DNA of 64,000 nt from JAFDBW01 sp963825575 (GCA_963825575.1 CAWGUB010000001.1:1-64000); one strand, 5' to 3'. Shown: positions 33,328-43,693, numbered from the stretch's first letter. The notes: generated by a model from the letters alone, not told the origin. Numbers and translations are program-made.

Positions 33328-35475
33328 CTATTTCTTCCCTTTTCCGGCAATCTCGGTGTGTTGCGCAGCCAGATCGACAAGTATCGCCATTGACTCCTTG
33401 ACATAGGCGTCTTCGAGCACCGCAGCGAGCAACTTTTCTTCAGGACTCTGCTTCTCTGCCTCCGGTTTGTCCTCAGAGATGGCATTATCCTCTTCAGTCA
33501 TACCGGCAACTCCGTGCTGGCTGGCGAGCCCCTGCAGATCGTCTCTCTCCTTGACAACGTCGTTGATCAGGAGCGATTGATGCGTATCCTTGATACGCAC
33601 CTGTATTGAATCGGCAACGTGTTGTATTTCCGTAAAGGCTTCACTGGCGGCAACCCGGTCATGACTTTTACTGTTTAAGGCCATTCGATCAAAGGCCGGC
33701 CATTCCTTGTGTTCGACCTCCTCTATGCGGTCCCATGCCAGGCTGTAGTCCAGATACCGCTCACCGTACTCGTTGTACTGATTGCGATCCGGCAGGATAA
33801 TGTCCGGGACAACACCGCGATATTGGGTGGAATCTCCACTGACCCGGTAGAACTTCTGGGTTGTAATCTTCAATGCTCCGAGTGGCATATACTGGCGCAT
33901 GTTGCGTAACGTCAGGCTGTCATCCAGATCCATGATGACCTGGACAGTGCCCTTGCCGTGAGTATGCTCGCTGCCGACGATCACCGCCCTGCCATAATCC
34001 TGGAGGGCCCCTGCGACGATCTCGGAGGCCGAGGCGCTGAAACGGTTCACCAGGACGACCAACGGGCCATGGTAGGCGACCTCCTTGCTGTAGTTGCGCA
34101 GCACCTTTGACGCGCCATCCCCATTACGCACTTGCACGACAGGGCCCTCGCCGATGAACAATCCGGTGATGCCGACTGCGTCGGTCAGCGCGCCGCCGCC
34201 GTTATTCCGGAGGTCAAGGATAAGGCCGGTCATCTCTTTCGTGTCAAAGGCCTCAATGGCGGCCCTGACGTCATCAGTCGAATTGCGTCCCTTCTCGCCA
34301 TTTCTGGTCGACTCGAAATCCCGGTAGAAGCTCGGAATCTTGATGTACCCGTATCGCTTCCCCGTGTCAGGATCAGTGACCATGGTTGACTTGACAAAAG
34401 ACTCCTCGATGAGGACAACATCACGCACAATCGGTATAACAAGGTTCTTGATTCCGGGGCGCCGTATGGACAGCCTGACTTCCGTACCCTTGTCACCACG
34501 GATTAGTGCAACGGCATCACGCAATCGCATATCTGTCACATCAACCGGTTCGTTGTCGGCCTGGCCAACTGCGAGGATGATATCGTCAGCCTGCAGCTTA
34601 CCCTGCCTGTCGGCTGCACTGCCGGGGATAACCTTGACCACCTTGATGTATCCGTCCTCTTCCCGCAAAGTCGCACCGATGCCTTCCAGCGACCCGCGCA
34701 TACTGATATCAAAATCCTCCTTCGATTGGGGAGGCATGTAGGTAGTATGGGGATCAAAAGAACGGGCAAAGGCATTCAGATAGCGGTCGTAATGGTCCTT
34801 AAGGGGCTCTTTTTTAAGCCGCTCAAAATACTGGTGGTACTGTTTACGGACTTTTTCCCGGGCTTCGAGCTCTTTCTCACGTTGCTGCTCGGGAGAAGCC
34901 TTGAGAGGGTCCTTAACTTCGGCGTCTTCGAGCAGGTTGAGATAGCGCGTCAAAGTGCGGTATTTGAGATCCATGCGCCAGCGTTCAGCTAGTTCTTCTT
35001 CGGTTGCACAGAATTCAAGTTTCTCAGGATCAGCCTCGTACACCTCGGCGATCGTGAAGTCAAACGGTTCAGCCAGGGCCTTTTCGACCAGTTTTTCAGC
35101 CCGTACTACACTATTGCCAAGTAGACGGTAAGCCTGCGGCGCCAGGATTATACGGCCACTCTGGATTTCATCGTCGATCTTGTCGGCAAAGACTTCCAGC
35201 TGTTCGACTTCATCAGCCAGGAGCAGACGTTTCTGGTAATCCATCTGCTTGATGTACAGATCGAACGCTGCCCGTGAAAGGTTATCGTCAACGGCCTTGC
35301 CGCTGAAATGATTTTCAACCTGGCGGCGTAAAACATAGGTGAGGAGACGGGCCCGATTCTGGTCCAGTTCATCGGGCGTCGTTGCATTCATCGGTGCCGG
35401 CATGACGAACAAACCGGCAAGGAGCAACGTTACGCTAACCAGAATAGCGCGAAACCAACGTTTTCTTCTTGTCAT
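33328..35475 (-). CDS. prc: Tail-specific (carboxy-terminal) protease
   Basis: About 715 residues, a periplasmic S41A serine protease. A signal peptide (MTRRKRWFRAILVSVTLLLA) precedes an N-terminal helical domain (about 35-230), a PDZ domain (IGATLREEDGYIKVVKVIPG, about 255-335) and the protease core. The catalytic serine is in NRFSASASEIVAGALQDYG and the catalytic lysine in HTHGKGTVQVIMD. The C-terminal domain contains REDDL-like charged helices and an acidic tail. Length and order match E. coli Prc, which trims PBP3 and degrades tagged proteins. The ATG at 35475 is preferred because a weak TAGG site precedes it; 35484 is three codons earlier. Confidence 0.92.
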   Translation of the reverse strand: MTRRKRWFRAILVSVTLLLAGLFVMPAPMNATTPDELDQNRARLLTYVLRRQVENHFSGKAVDDNLSRAAFDLYIKQMDYQKRLLLADEVEQLEVFADKIDDEIQSGRIILAPQAYRLLGNSVVRAEKLVEKALAEPFDFTIAEVYEADPEKLEFCATEEELAERWRMDLKYRTLTRYLNLLEDAEVKDPLKASPEQQREKELEAREKVRKQYHQYFERLKKEPLKDHYDRYLNAFARSFDPHTTYMPPQSKEDFDISMRGSLEGIGATLREEDGYIKVVKVIPGSAADRQGKLQADDIILAVGQADNEPVDVTDMRLRDAVALIRGDKGTEVRLSIRRPGIKNLVIPIVRDVVLIEESFVKSTMVTDPDTGKRYGYIKIPSFYRDFESTRNGEKGRNSTDDVRAAIEAFDTKEMTGLILDLRNNGGGALTDAVGITGLFIGEGPVVQVRNGDGASKVLRNYSKEVAYHGPLVVLVNRFSASASEIVAGALQDYGRAVIVGSEHTHGKGTVQVIMDLDDSLTLRNMRQYMPLGALKITTQKFYRVSGDSTQYRGVVPDIILPDRNQYNEYGERYLDYSLAWDRIEEVEHKEWPAFDRMALNSKSHDRVAASEAFTEIQHVADSIQVRIKDTHQSLLINDVVKERDDLQGLASQHGVAGMTEEDNAISEDKPEAEKQSPEEKLLAAVLEDAYVKESMAILVDLAAQHTEIAGKGKK

Positions 35476-35610
35476 ATAGAACATCCTAACTACAGGTCAG
35501 ATTATATATTTTTATTCATATCATCACATAATAACCCAGCCTTGTGTCTTCTGGCAATGATCTTGACAATCGATCACAGTCAAGTTATCAAAAGAGTTAA
35601 GTCGAACGGG

Positions 35611-36063
35611 ATGGCGAAGATGAACAAAGCACAGGAAGGTGATAAGGTCACCATCACATTTCAGGGACTGCTCGATGACGGCAGCATATTTGACGCTTCG
35701 GATGACAACGATCCGTTGAGCTTTGTCCTGGGTGAGAACGAGGTCCTTCCGGGTCTGGAGCTTGCGGTTGTCGGTATGGAAGTCGGGGACCAGAAAACCG
35801 TGACCGTGCCACCCGAGCAAGCCTATGGTGTCCATCAGCAGAGGCTGGTTGAGGTCGTCGACATCGACGCGCTGCCAAAAAATTTGGCGCTCGCCGTCGG
35901 TGACAGACTCGAAGTGACTGCCGCTGACGGCACGGTTTTCCAGATGGAAATTATGACCCGGGACGAGAAAACGGTTACCCTGGATGCCAATCACCCGTTG
36001 GCAGGTCGTTCGCTGATTCTGCAGATAGAAGTTGTTTCAATTGACAGGCCAACACTGAACTAG
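35611..36063 (+). CDS. SlyD-like FKBP peptidyl-prolyl isomerase
   Basis: About 150 residues. The FKBP half-domains (GDKVTITFQGLLDDGSIFDA and LSFVLGENEVLPGLELAVVG) flank an insert-in-flap domain beginning VPPEQAYGVHQQRLVEVVDI. DANHPLAGRSLILQIEVVSI is the SlyD/FkpB end signature. It lacks the metal-binding histidine-rich tail of E. coli SlyD. It catalyses proline isomerisation and assists folding in the cytoplasm. Start codons at 35611 (MAKMNKAQ) and 35620 are both possible; the frame extends further upstream but without a ribosome site. It lies divergent to prc. Confidence 0.88.
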   Translation: MAKMNKAQEGDKVTITFQGLLDDGSIFDASDDNDPLSFVLGENEVLPGLELAVVGMEVGDQKTVTVPPEQAYGVHQQRLVEVVDIDALPKNLALAVGDRLEVTAADGTVFQMEIMTRDEKTVTLDANHPLAGRSLILQIEVVSIDRPTLN

Positions 36064-36146
36064 AAAACCACTGGTGTTTTTGCAACTTAAAAACAGCCAG
36101 TATTTCGTTAAATATGCCAGGAGACATCAAGGATGAGGGGGATATC

Positions 36147-36383
36147 ATGATGATCAGAGTCATGTACAGTGATGGCAGATTCGACATAGTTAAGCCGAAG
36201 CTGCTCGAGGACCTGATTGAGCAAGAAATTGTCACAAGCTTCAAACGTTCTACCGGCTGGGTGGTTGTCGGCCGTGACCCGATCCGCAACTCTGGCATAA
36301 CCGACTACGGTGGTGCTGAAAGGCGCGTTGATAACAACAATCCGGGCCACAACCGGAACCAGTTCCCTGCAAGTCAGACCTAA
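36147..36383 (+). CDS. Small GSU3473-like conserved protein
   Basis: 78 residues, starting at the ATG with a GAGGGGG ribosome site. The pattern MIRVMYSDGRFDIVKPKLLE, then SFKRSTGWVVVGRDPIR and YGGAERR matches a short protein family I know from Geobacter (GSU3473-like) whose function is unknown. No catalytic motif is visible. It could be a small regulatory or structural protein. It converges with the EFR1 gene at 36405 with 21 bases between. Confidence 0.65.
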   Translation: MMIRVMYSDGRFDIVKPKLLEDLIEQEIVTSFKRSTGWVVVGRDPIRNSGITDYGGAERRVDNNNPGHNRNQFPASQT

Positions 36384-36404
36384 GATAAAACAAGCCAACC
36401 CCAC

Positions 36405-37187
36405 TCACAGAAAAATTTTGGGCGTTTTGGCTGTTGAGCAATTCTTGATCAACAGCTCTCGCCTCTCTTCAATCCTGGGATGGTTGAAAGGTCGTGCCTG
36501 AACCGGACAGCTTTTGACGCAGGCGGAGCACATGATGCAGGACTCTACCTGAGTCGTCACTGAATCTGTCACAGTAATAACGCGAACAGGGCACACCTCG
36601 GCACATTCTCCACAGAGGGTACAGACTGCAGCGTCTGTTTCCGGCGCAACGCCACCAAACTTCACTCGCTCCTTGTAGGGGACATTTCCATCGATCTCCG
36701 GGGTACCAAGGTCGCCGCGTTCAATTTTCTCAGCAACTTCTTGCCCGAATTTTACCGCCAGGCTCAAATCCCCGCTATCCGGTCTGCCGGCAGCAATGGG
36801 GCGTTCCGGCGTAGAGTAGGAATGCTCACCGATGAAGGCTCCCGCAGCAATGACTTTGAACCCCTGCGCAGTTGCTACATCCCGCAACTCCACCAGTGCG
36901 TCTTCGAACTCACGGTTGCCGTAGAGAGCGACTAGAACCGTTGGCACACCATCAGCCCTGTAATTTGCCATTCTTTCCAGGCAACCCTCGGGTACACGCC
37001 CGGCATAGACCGGAGCACCGATAACGGCGATTCCGCCCACGATATGTTGCCCTTGCTTTTCAAAGGCATAGGTCAGATCGTAACGATTGACTCGCTCCGG
37101 AGAGAGCCCTTCGGCGATTCCATCTATTGTTTTACGCGTGGTGCCGGTCGGTGAAAAATAGATCAGATGAGCGCAGTTGTCTTCCAT
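36405..37187 (-). CDS. EFR1-family flavodoxin-ferredoxin
   Basis: 260 residues with two redox parts. The N-terminal flavodoxin-like fold has the FMN phosphate loop YFSPTGTTRKTID and the strand VLVALYGNREFEDAL. The C-terminal half has two 4Fe-4S clusters: CTLCGECAEVCPVRVI and CIMCSACVKSCPVQARPF. Such EFR1 proteins are electron carriers thought to serve anaerobic reductases and radical enzymes. The gene stands alone between convergent and divergent neighbours, so its partner is not clear from context. Confidence 0.88.
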   Translation of the reverse strand: MEDNCAHLIYFSPTGTTRKTIDGIAEGLSPERVNRYDLTYAFEKQGQHIVGGIAVIGAPVYAGRVPEGCLERMANYRADGVPTVLVALYGNREFEDALVELRDVATAQGFKVIAAGAFIGEHSYSTPERPIAAGRPDSGDLSLAVKFGQEVAEKIERGDLGTPEIDGNVPYKERVKFGGVAPETDAAVCTLCGECAEVCPVRVITVTDSVTTQVESCIMCSACVKSCPVQARPFNHPRIEERRELLIKNCSTAKTPKIFL

Positions 37188-37241
37188 GACGGTCCTTTTG
37201 TACGCATAAATAAAAGCTAAAGAGAACGATGAACACAGTCT

Positions 37242-40200
37242 CTATCCATCAACAACGATCCACCCGTCGAAGATGGGGAAATAGAGCGCAGCCTTGGCTG
37301 GCTGCCCCGGATACAGTTGCCGGATCAGTTCCAGGTAAACCCGCAGCTGGGCACGATAACGCTCCTTCTCCCCCAGCAGAAAAGACTCCCGGCTCAGGCC
37401 ATCGGACGGCGGGCCGCTGGTTTTGTAATCGACAACCCACCGGAGCCCGGCTTCGTCGACAAAAGTACGATCAATTGTGGCCCGAATCAACTCTCCATCG
37501 ATCAAACCATTGACAGCCAGCTCGTTGTGCGCAGCCGGATGATCTGCCAACAGCCAGCGGCCACGATCGCTGCCAAGGATATTAATCAGGCAGGTTTCTA
37601 CTGTTGCGGCACAGTGCTGGAGCCGGGCATGAGGGATTCCCTGCGCGCCCAATTGCACCTTGAACTGTTCGGAGCGCTTCCTGATGGCATTTTCCGACCA
37701 CTGATCCGGGCCATCATCGGCGATCCGATCCAGCCATAAGTGGACCAGCGTGCCGATGACCCTGCCCTCTTCCGTCCGTCGGGACTTAATCATTCCATCC
37801 TGGTAATGTGCGCCCAGCGATGCCCGCTGGGCCGGGGATTCCTTGGCCGCCAACGATGGTGCAAGCTGTGGTGGCTGCCATCCCGCCGGCAGACGCCTCA
37901 GCTGCAGAGGCATCAATTCAACCGGCATTTCTTCATCAGCCTTGACAGCATGGGCGACAAAATCTTCGCAAAGGCTGGGCCAAACAACGGACAGAAGTGA
38001 GCCGGACAACGGAACAAGTTCGTCTGCCGAATTGAATTTTGCATGCCCCAAAAGATGCAGACGGGATTTCGCCCGGGTCACGGCGACATAGACCAGGCGC
38101 AGGGTTTCGAGGTCGTCCTTTTCCTTGAGAATGTGACCAAGGGCCTGGTATGTCGGGTCCTGCTCTTCACTTGCATAGGGCGGAATCGGCGCCAGCAGGA
38201 GCTCATAGTCCGGATGCTCCAGCCACCTGAGCAAGTCCCGCTCACGAGAGCGGATGCCGCGGCCGAGGCCGGGCAGGATCACGGTGTCGAACTCGAGTCC
38301 TTTTGCCTTGTGGATCGTCATGAGTTGCAGTTCCGGCTTGGCTTGCGGGTCGGGAGCAGCAAACAAGCGCTTGAGTTTTCTCTCGAGTTCATCAACGACC
38401 ACATCAGCACCGGATTCTTCCAGCAGGGCCAGCACCTGGCGTACATCCAGCAGATCAGCTTCATCGACACACGCCGGGCCACCCAGGGCCAGCCAGGTTG
38501 ATTCAACCAGGCGGCGCAGGCTGATCCTGCCAAAGTTGTTCAGTGCCCTGTCCAGGATGGGCATAATACGCGAGAGACGATTTCTGCCATCCGCGCTGAC
38601 CTGGTCAAACATCTCAACTTGTTCAACCGGCCGGTTGAGCAATTGCCAGACCGTACTTCTGGCATCTCCGCCACACAGTCCGGCCAGGTCATTAAGGGTC
38701 AATCCACACCAGGGTGCCCTTAAAACTGAAAGCCAGGCGACTCTGTCTGCAGGATGATGCAGGGCGCGAACCAGCGAGAGGAGGTCCTGGACCACGGGAC
38801 GGACCGTCAATGGGTCGACATCTTGTGCCTGGTAGCGTATGCCCGCCTTTTTCAAGGCGTCGACAATCGAAACCAGGTGATTCCGTGAGCGGACGAGAAC
38901 GGCGATCTTGCCGCCAGGGTCCTGTTCCCTGCTCTGCCTGACCAGTTCAATGACGGTCTCTGCTTCAGCAGCATCCTGTCGCCCGACAAAGCAGTGGACC
39001 GAAACCGGGGGCACAGTTTCGGATCGGTCAAATGCGCTGGCCCTGGAGAAACAAACAGCCCCCCTGACTTCGTCTTCATCTGCCGGGAAAAGTCCGTTGA
39101 ACTTCTCGTTGACCCATTCAACCATCGGTTTGACAGAGCGGAAATTTGTATTCAGAACGATCCGTTCCATCGGCAGACTGTCCAGGCCACGTTGACAGAC
39201 CCGCAGGTAAAGACCGACTTCTGCCTCGCGAAAACGGTAAATCGACTGCATCGGGTCACCGACGGCGAACAGCGTGCGCCCGTCGTCCGGCTCCCACCCT
39301 GCGGTCAGACAGCGCAGGAGATCGTACTGCGCATAAGAGGTGTCCTGGAATTCATCGACCAGGACGTGCCGAAGGCGACTGTCCAGCTGCAAGAGCAGCT
39401 CTTCCGGTTCCATGGCAGAGCCGAGGGCCTGGTGCGCCGCAACGGCTATTTCTATAAAGTCGACCTGCCCCTGCTGACGAAAGACCTCCTGCAATTCCAC
39501 GACAGCCAACGGCAGCAGGTCGATCAGCGCTTCCAGGATCAGCCATTGTTCCTGTGAATACGAGGAGGCAGGCAATCGACGAAGGTTCTGCATCGCCCGG
39601 GCGGCAGCGGGATCTTCCCGAAAGCCCTGCAGAAGTTCGAGCGCCCGGGCCTTCATGTCGGCGGCCCCGGCAGACTTGTCAGCCGGGAAGCCGTTGTTTT
39701 TATTGAGGCTTTTCCTGACTTCCCCGCCTGCCGTCAGGACCAGTTGAGCCACCGCCTGCCATTGGCTGAAAGATTCCGGATCTTCAGGCTCCTGCAAAAG
39801 ACCGACAAGGACATGCCCGGGTTGTTCCTCTGCCAGGTTCCCTGCTGCATACCGGGCCAGCATTCTGAGTTCGCAATAAACATCAGGAGCTATGACATTA
39901 TGTAAATGTTGAAGGAAAGACGACACGTAAAGCTGCAAACCGGATTCAAGCAGCTGGCGAGGCTGAAGGTCGCGTTTTGCGACGATGTGCCGCAACCATT
40001 GGTCGCGCCGCCCGAGCATGGCGACAATCAGGTCGCGCAGCAGCTTGAGGCGGTTGTCCAGATGGACCAGAAGCCTCTCGATCGATTCATGCCCCAAAGA
40101 GCCATTCTCAAGCCTTGAAAGGAGCGTCTCTGCGGCCTTTGTGTACAGATCTGCCGGGTCGTCGGTAACCTTCGGCTGGTCACCGAAACGGGACATCCAT

Positions 40201-40601
40201 GGCATCCTGCGGGTCAGGTAGGCACAGAAGCTGTCAATTGTCATCAGCTGCAAGCGCGACGGGTTCTGGAGAAGATTCCAGCCCAGCTCCTGGTCACGAG
40301 TGAGCACGGCTCGGGCCCGTTGCCAGGTGTCAGCTGCATGAGCTTCTGCTGGCGGTTGGCCATGTTGCGCCGATTCCAACGCCTGGAGCAATCGCAGCTT
40401 CATTTCGCCGGCGGCTTTGCGGGTGAACGTGATCGACAGGATCTCTTCCGGGGTCTCTGCTGTCGCCAACAGCGAGAGAATGCGTTGAACCAGCAGCTCG
40501 GTTTTGCCGGATCCGGCGGGGGCCTGAACAATACAGGACCTGGTTATGTCGAGCGCCTTCTGTCGTTGATTCCAGTCGGAAGGCAGATGATTCTTACTCA
40601 T
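37242..40601 (-). CDS. AddA/RecB-like helicase-nuclease
   Basis: About 1,119 residues. The UvrD-type helicase motifs are in order: motif I IVQAPAGSGKTELLVQRIL (about 25-43), motif II LVDEFQDTSYAQYDLL (about 410), motif III GDPMQSIYRFREAEV, motif V LMTIHKAKGLEFDTVILP and motif VI YVAVTRAKSRLHLLGHA. The C-terminal domain is a PD-(D/E)XK nuclease (GTLVHLWLDRIA, IDGELIRATIDRTF, WVVDYKTSGP). This is the AddA/RecB layout for double-strand break resection. The ATG at 40601 has GGAGG five bases away and overlaps the end of the partner nuclease gene, so the pair is coupled. Confidence 0.9.
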   Translation of the reverse strand: MSKNHLPSDWNQRQKALDITRSCIVQAPAGSGKTELLVQRILSLLATAETPEEILSITFTRKAAGEMKLRLLQALESAQHGQPPAEAHAADTWQRARAVLTRDQELGWNLLQNPSRLQLMTIDSFCAYLTRRMPWMSRFGDQPKVTDDPADLYTKAAETLLSRLENGSLGHESIERLLVHLDNRLKLLRDLIVAMLGRRDQWLRHIVAKRDLQPRQLLESGLQLYVSSFLQHLHNVIAPDVYCELRMLARYAAGNLAEEQPGHVLVGLLQEPEDPESFSQWQAVAQLVLTAGGEVRKSLNKNNGFPADKSAGAADMKARALELLQGFREDPAAARAMQNLRRLPASSYSQEQWLILEALIDLLPLAVVELQEVFRQQGQVDFIEIAVAAHQALGSAMEPEELLLQLDSRLRHVLVDEFQDTSYAQYDLLRCLTAGWEPDDGRTLFAVGDPMQSIYRFREAEVGLYLRVCQRGLDSLPMERIVLNTNFRSVKPMVEWVNEKFNGLFPADEDEVRGAVCFSRASAFDRSETVPPVSVHCFVGRQDAAEAETVIELVRQSREQDPGGKIAVLVRSRNHLVSIVDALKKAGIRYQAQDVDPLTVRPVVQDLLSLVRALHHPADRVAWLSVLRAPWCGLTLNDLAGLCGGDARSTVWQLLNRPVEQVEMFDQVSADGRNRLSRIMPILDRALNNFGRISLRRLVESTWLALGGPACVDEADLLDVRQVLALLEESGADVVVDELERKLKRLFAAPDPQAKPELQLMTIHKAKGLEFDTVILPGLGRGIRSRERDLLRWLEHPDYELLLAPIPPYASEEQDPTYQALGHILKEKDDLETLRLVYVAVTRAKSRLHLLGHAKFNSADELVPLSGSLLSVVWPSLCEDFVAHAVKADEEMPVELMPLQLRRLPAGWQPPQLAPSLAAKESPAQRASLGAHYQDGMIKSRRTEEGRVIGTLVHLWLDRIADDGPDQWSENAIRKRSEQFKVQLGAQGIPHARLQHCAATVETCLINILGSDRGRWLLADHPAAHNELAVNGLIDGELIRATIDRTFVDEAGLRWVVDYKTSGPPSDGLSRESFLLGEKERYRAQLRVYLELIRQLYPGQPAKAALYFPIFDGWIVVDG

Positions 40602-43266
40602 CATCACCTCCGCTGTCGGTGTTCTGCTGCTCCAGAACACGGCAAAGGCCGGTCAGATCGCAATACTGGCAGGCAAGCTCGAAGCCAATCGGATCAACGG
40701 TCGCTTCGCCACAGGAGAAATCGTCACCCAGGACAGGCAGCACATTATCCCAGTGCGACAGGACATCAGCGAGACTTTCCCAGCCTTTCTCCTCGAACAG
40801 CTTTTCAAGTTTGCGGGATTTTGCCCCCGGCCAGGATTCCGTCGCACGGGCCAGGCCACGGAACCCGCATTCACCGGGTTTGCTGCGGACTTCTGCGAAC
40901 ATCACCGCGCCGATGCTGTCACGATTCAAGCCAAGGCAGTAAAGTGGCAATTGCGGCTCTGTAACCCGCTCGTCGAGCCACTGACCCGGATCGGGACGAC
41001 CGGTCTTGTAATCGATGATGGCAGCCGTACCGTCTGCAAGTTCATCGATGCGATCAATTCTGGTGCGGATGGTCAGGTTGCCGACCTTGATCTGGTGATT
41101 CTTTTCAGCGACCGTTACCCGAAAGACGTCGCGTCGGGCCTCGATATCGAGCCATTGACGGGCGATTGTCAACAGGCGACGGGCTTCGATCTGCCGCTGC
41201 CGGGCAGGCAGGTCGTTTCGACGCTCCTTTTCGAGACGCTCCAGGGCCGCATCGACGGCGGCCTGGATTTTCGCATTTAAGGTCGCCTCATCCAGAGCCA
41301 GCAGAGCGGCCTGGTCACCGACATCGTTCCAGAACAATTCGAGCACCGTATGGGCCAGGGTGCCGCGTGACATATTGTCGATACCGACGTCAGGAACATC
41401 GAGGCGTTCCGCCCTGAGCCGATGATGGGCAAACGCACGGAAAGGACAGAGGGCCTGGTCTTTGATGATGCCGGTCCCGCCGGAGAACGGCTTGCGTGTT
41501 GAAAGTGGCGGTCCCTGGCTGTCCGTGATCTTTTCAAGCCCGGGCCGCTGGGTCCAGAGCACCCGGTCAGGTGCAGCAGTCTCGGCGAAAAAAGGGCGTC
41601 CCTCTGGAATCCCGGCGATAAAAGGGCTTGGCCTCTGTTCCGTACCAGATTCCATCGATGGCCAGCTGACCACGATATCGGCAGAGGCAGAGAGAAGACG
41701 ACTGGCGACCTGCTCCGCAAACTGGAATTCCCGCTCGGCGCACGAACGCTTCATTGCGTAGCGGCGCTGTACGGGCAACGGGATGAACGGATTCGGACCG
41801 GGCGGTTTGGGCATTGCCTTGTCGCTCATGCCGAGGACCCAGAGGTGGTCAAACGTCATGCCGCTCGATTCCAGCTCGCCAAGCACCTGGACCGAAGTAT
41901 CGACCCCTTCCGGCTGGAATTCCGTTGCATTGACCAGACGAAGCAAGATCCTGGTCGCCTCGGTGCGGCCAAGCGGCTTTGAGACCCCATCCAGGCTCGC
42001 CAGCTGCGAAAGGGAATTCCTGAAATGTTCAACAGCCTGGAATTCCCGGCTGGAGAGGCCACGTTCTCCCGGCCAGCCGAGCTTGCGCAGAAGACTGGTA
42101 AAGTGTTCGGCCCATGCACCCGGAAGCTGCCTGATGGACTTTTTCTGATCAGCGGCAAGGGCTTCGAACAAAGCAAGGCCGCCCGGTACGGAGAGTGAGA
42201 ACTTGTCAGCCAGTCCGGTGGCCGCCCTGACGAGACGTGAAAGCCTCCAGTCGACCCTTCTGAGCTTCCGTAGCTCACGATCGATCTGCGCCCGATTGGC
42301 ACTTTCCGTGACTGCATTGCCGAGATAGGGTGTGTTCAGAAGCCAGCTGACATCTTCATAACTGACCTGTGTCCCGGTTCGCAGAAGCCGCAGGGCGGCA
42401 TGGACCACCCCTTCCCGGTCGAGACTCTGACCGAGAGACAGATTGAAGCTCTGTTGCGTTTCGTCACCCTCCATCAGGGCCTGTGGTGCAAGCTCTGCGG
42501 TGAATATTTGTTCGATCAGGGAACGATAGGTGTCAAACTGCGGCACGACCACACCAACATTTGCCGCTGGATTGTCGGAGAGAAGCCCCCTGATCCAGCG
42601 TGCACAAAGGCTGACTTCTTCGTAAGGGTCGTTTGCAACGACCTGGTGTGCTATTTCGGCGCATGGCACCGGAGACCATGAGATCAGGGTCGTGCCACGT
42701 CTTTCCATGGCGTTGCACAGGTGCTGCAGGTCAGGCGCCATTTCATCGAAACCTGCCAGGAGGACCTTTTCAGGCAACTGGGCATGCCCTGCCCTGATGG
42801 CTTCAGCAACCAGCCATGGCAGCGCTACAGAATCGTGCCAGTCATTCACCCTGGCCCGCTCCACCCATGATGATCGCCAGCGCAGAAAGGCCCGGTGATC
42901 ATCAGCGGCCAGATTAGCGTCGAAATCTGCCGCATAATTTACGAGTAAATGATGGGCCTGCAGGGCACGCCGGGCAGTCTGTGGTGTCTGCAGAAGGTGG
43001 TTTCCGGTCTGCTCGATATCCTCTTCAACAATCATCTCCCAGACGCGCTGCAGCTGGGCCTTGTTCAGGAACAACGGTATTTCAGGCAGGGTTTGTTGGC
43101 AACGTGACAGCCAGGCGGAAAAGCTCAGGATATCAGGGCGCAACCAGGCAGAAAGTCCCTGCTGCTGCTCGAGATCAAACTGCCTGTGCAGGTATCTCGA
43201 CAGCCGATCGTTGACCGTCAGGATCAGGTGGCCATCTGTTGCCGCCTGATAGAGAGTTTTATCCAT
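40594..43266 (-). CDS. AddB-like PD-(D/E)XK nuclease (probable DNA repair protein family)
   Basis: About 890 residues, an inactivated-helicase-like N-terminal part joined to a nuclease. NDRLSRYLHRQFDLEQQQG is the N-terminal motif of this family in place of a good P-loop. The nuclease motifs are RGTLAHTVLELFW, RIDRIDELADGTAAIIDYKTG and EPQLPLYCLGL. Four cysteines (CPFRAFAHHRL, and CQYCDLTGLC at the C-terminus) can bind a 4Fe-4S cluster as in AddB. It resembles the TIGR03623-like DNA repair family partnered with AddA. It begins five bases after the VanZ gene stop, and its end overlaps the helicase gene, giving one operon. Confidence 0.88.
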   Translation of the reverse strand: MDKTLYQAATDGHLILTVNDRLSRYLHRQFDLEQQQGLSAWLRPDILSFSAWLSRCQQTLPEIPLFLNKAQLQRVWEMIVEEDIEQTGNHLLQTPQTARRALQAHHLLVNYAADFDANLAADDHRAFLRWRSSWVERARVNDWHDSVALPWLVAEAIRAGHAQLPEKVLLAGFDEMAPDLQHLCNAMERRGTTLISWSPVPCAEIAHQVVANDPYEEVSLCARWIRGLLSDNPAANVGVVVPQFDTYRSLIEQIFTAELAPQALMEGDETQQSFNLSLGQSLDREGVVHAALRLLRTGTQVSYEDVSWLLNTPYLGNAVTESANRAQIDRELRKLRRVDWRLSRLVRAATGLADKFSLSVPGGLALFEALAADQKKSIRQLPGAWAEHFTSLLRKLGWPGERGLSSREFQAVEHFRNSLSQLASLDGVSKPLGRTEATRILLRLVNATEFQPEGVDTSVQVLGELESSGMTFDHLWVLGMSDKAMPKPPGPNPFIPLPVQRRYAMKRSCAEREFQFAEQVASRLLSASADIVVSWPSMESGTEQRPSPFIAGIPEGRPFFAETAAPDRVLWTQRPGLEKITDSQGPPLSTRKPFSGGTGIIKDQALCPFRAFAHHRLRAERLDVPDVGIDNMSRGTLAHTVLELFWNDVGDQAALLALDEATLNAKIQAAVDAALERLEKERRNDLPARQRQIEARRLLTIARQWLDIEARRDVFRVTVAEKNHQIKVGNLTIRTRIDRIDELADGTAAIIDYKTGRPDPGQWLDERVTEPQLPLYCLGLNRDSIGAVMFAEVRSKPGECGFRGLARATESWPGAKSRKLEKLFEEKGWESLADVLSHWDNVLPVLGDDFSCGEATVDPIGFELACQYCDLTGLCRVLEQQNTDSGGDDE

Positions 43267-43270
43267 GGTT

Positions 43271-43693
43271 TTAATTCCGGGCATTATATTGAGATCTCAT
43301 CACGATTGCCTGACGAAATATGACACAACCTGCAACAGCACCAACTGTGTCAGCGACCAGGTCCCACCAGTCGGCAAACCGCCCTGTCTGCATGGCCAGC
43401 TGCATGATTTCGAGCAGGCCGCCATACAGGACGGCAAAACAGGCGGCATAAAAACCGGCTTTCCAGCTGCTCGTGCAATGAATGTGCAGGTATTGGGCAC
43501 CAAGTACTGCCAGCAGTGCATAAGCCACGGCATGCAGCAGCTTGTCCCAACCGAGGACGCCCGGGATTAGCGGTGGGTTTGAGGTCAGCGAGAGCCAGCA
43601 GATTGCACCCGCCCAGAGGATTGGCAGTGAAAGGCGGACAACGTAATTAAAGTTGAATAATTTGCGGGGTTTATTATCACACGTGGCCATCAT
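43271..43693 (-). CDS. VanZ-family membrane protein
   Basis: 140 residues with four membrane segments (LPILWAGAICWLSL, LLHAVAYALLAVLGAQYL, AGFYAACFAVLYGGLLEI, LVADTVGAVAGCVIF). The VanZ signature WDKLLHAVAYALLAV and ADWWDLVADTVGAVAG are clear. VanZ-like proteins are linked to envelope or teicoplanin-type phenotypes, but the biochemical role is unknown. It is the first gene of the AddB-AddA-like operon, separated by four bases; this pairing with DNA repair is odd and may be only transcriptional convenience. Confidence 0.8.
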   Translation of the reverse strand: MMATCDNKPRKLFNFNYVVRLSLPILWAGAICWLSLTSNPPLIPGVLGWDKLLHAVAYALLAVLGAQYLHIHCTSSWKAGFYAACFAVLYGGLLEIMQLAMQTGRFADWWDLVADTVGAVAGCVIFRQAIVMRSQYNARN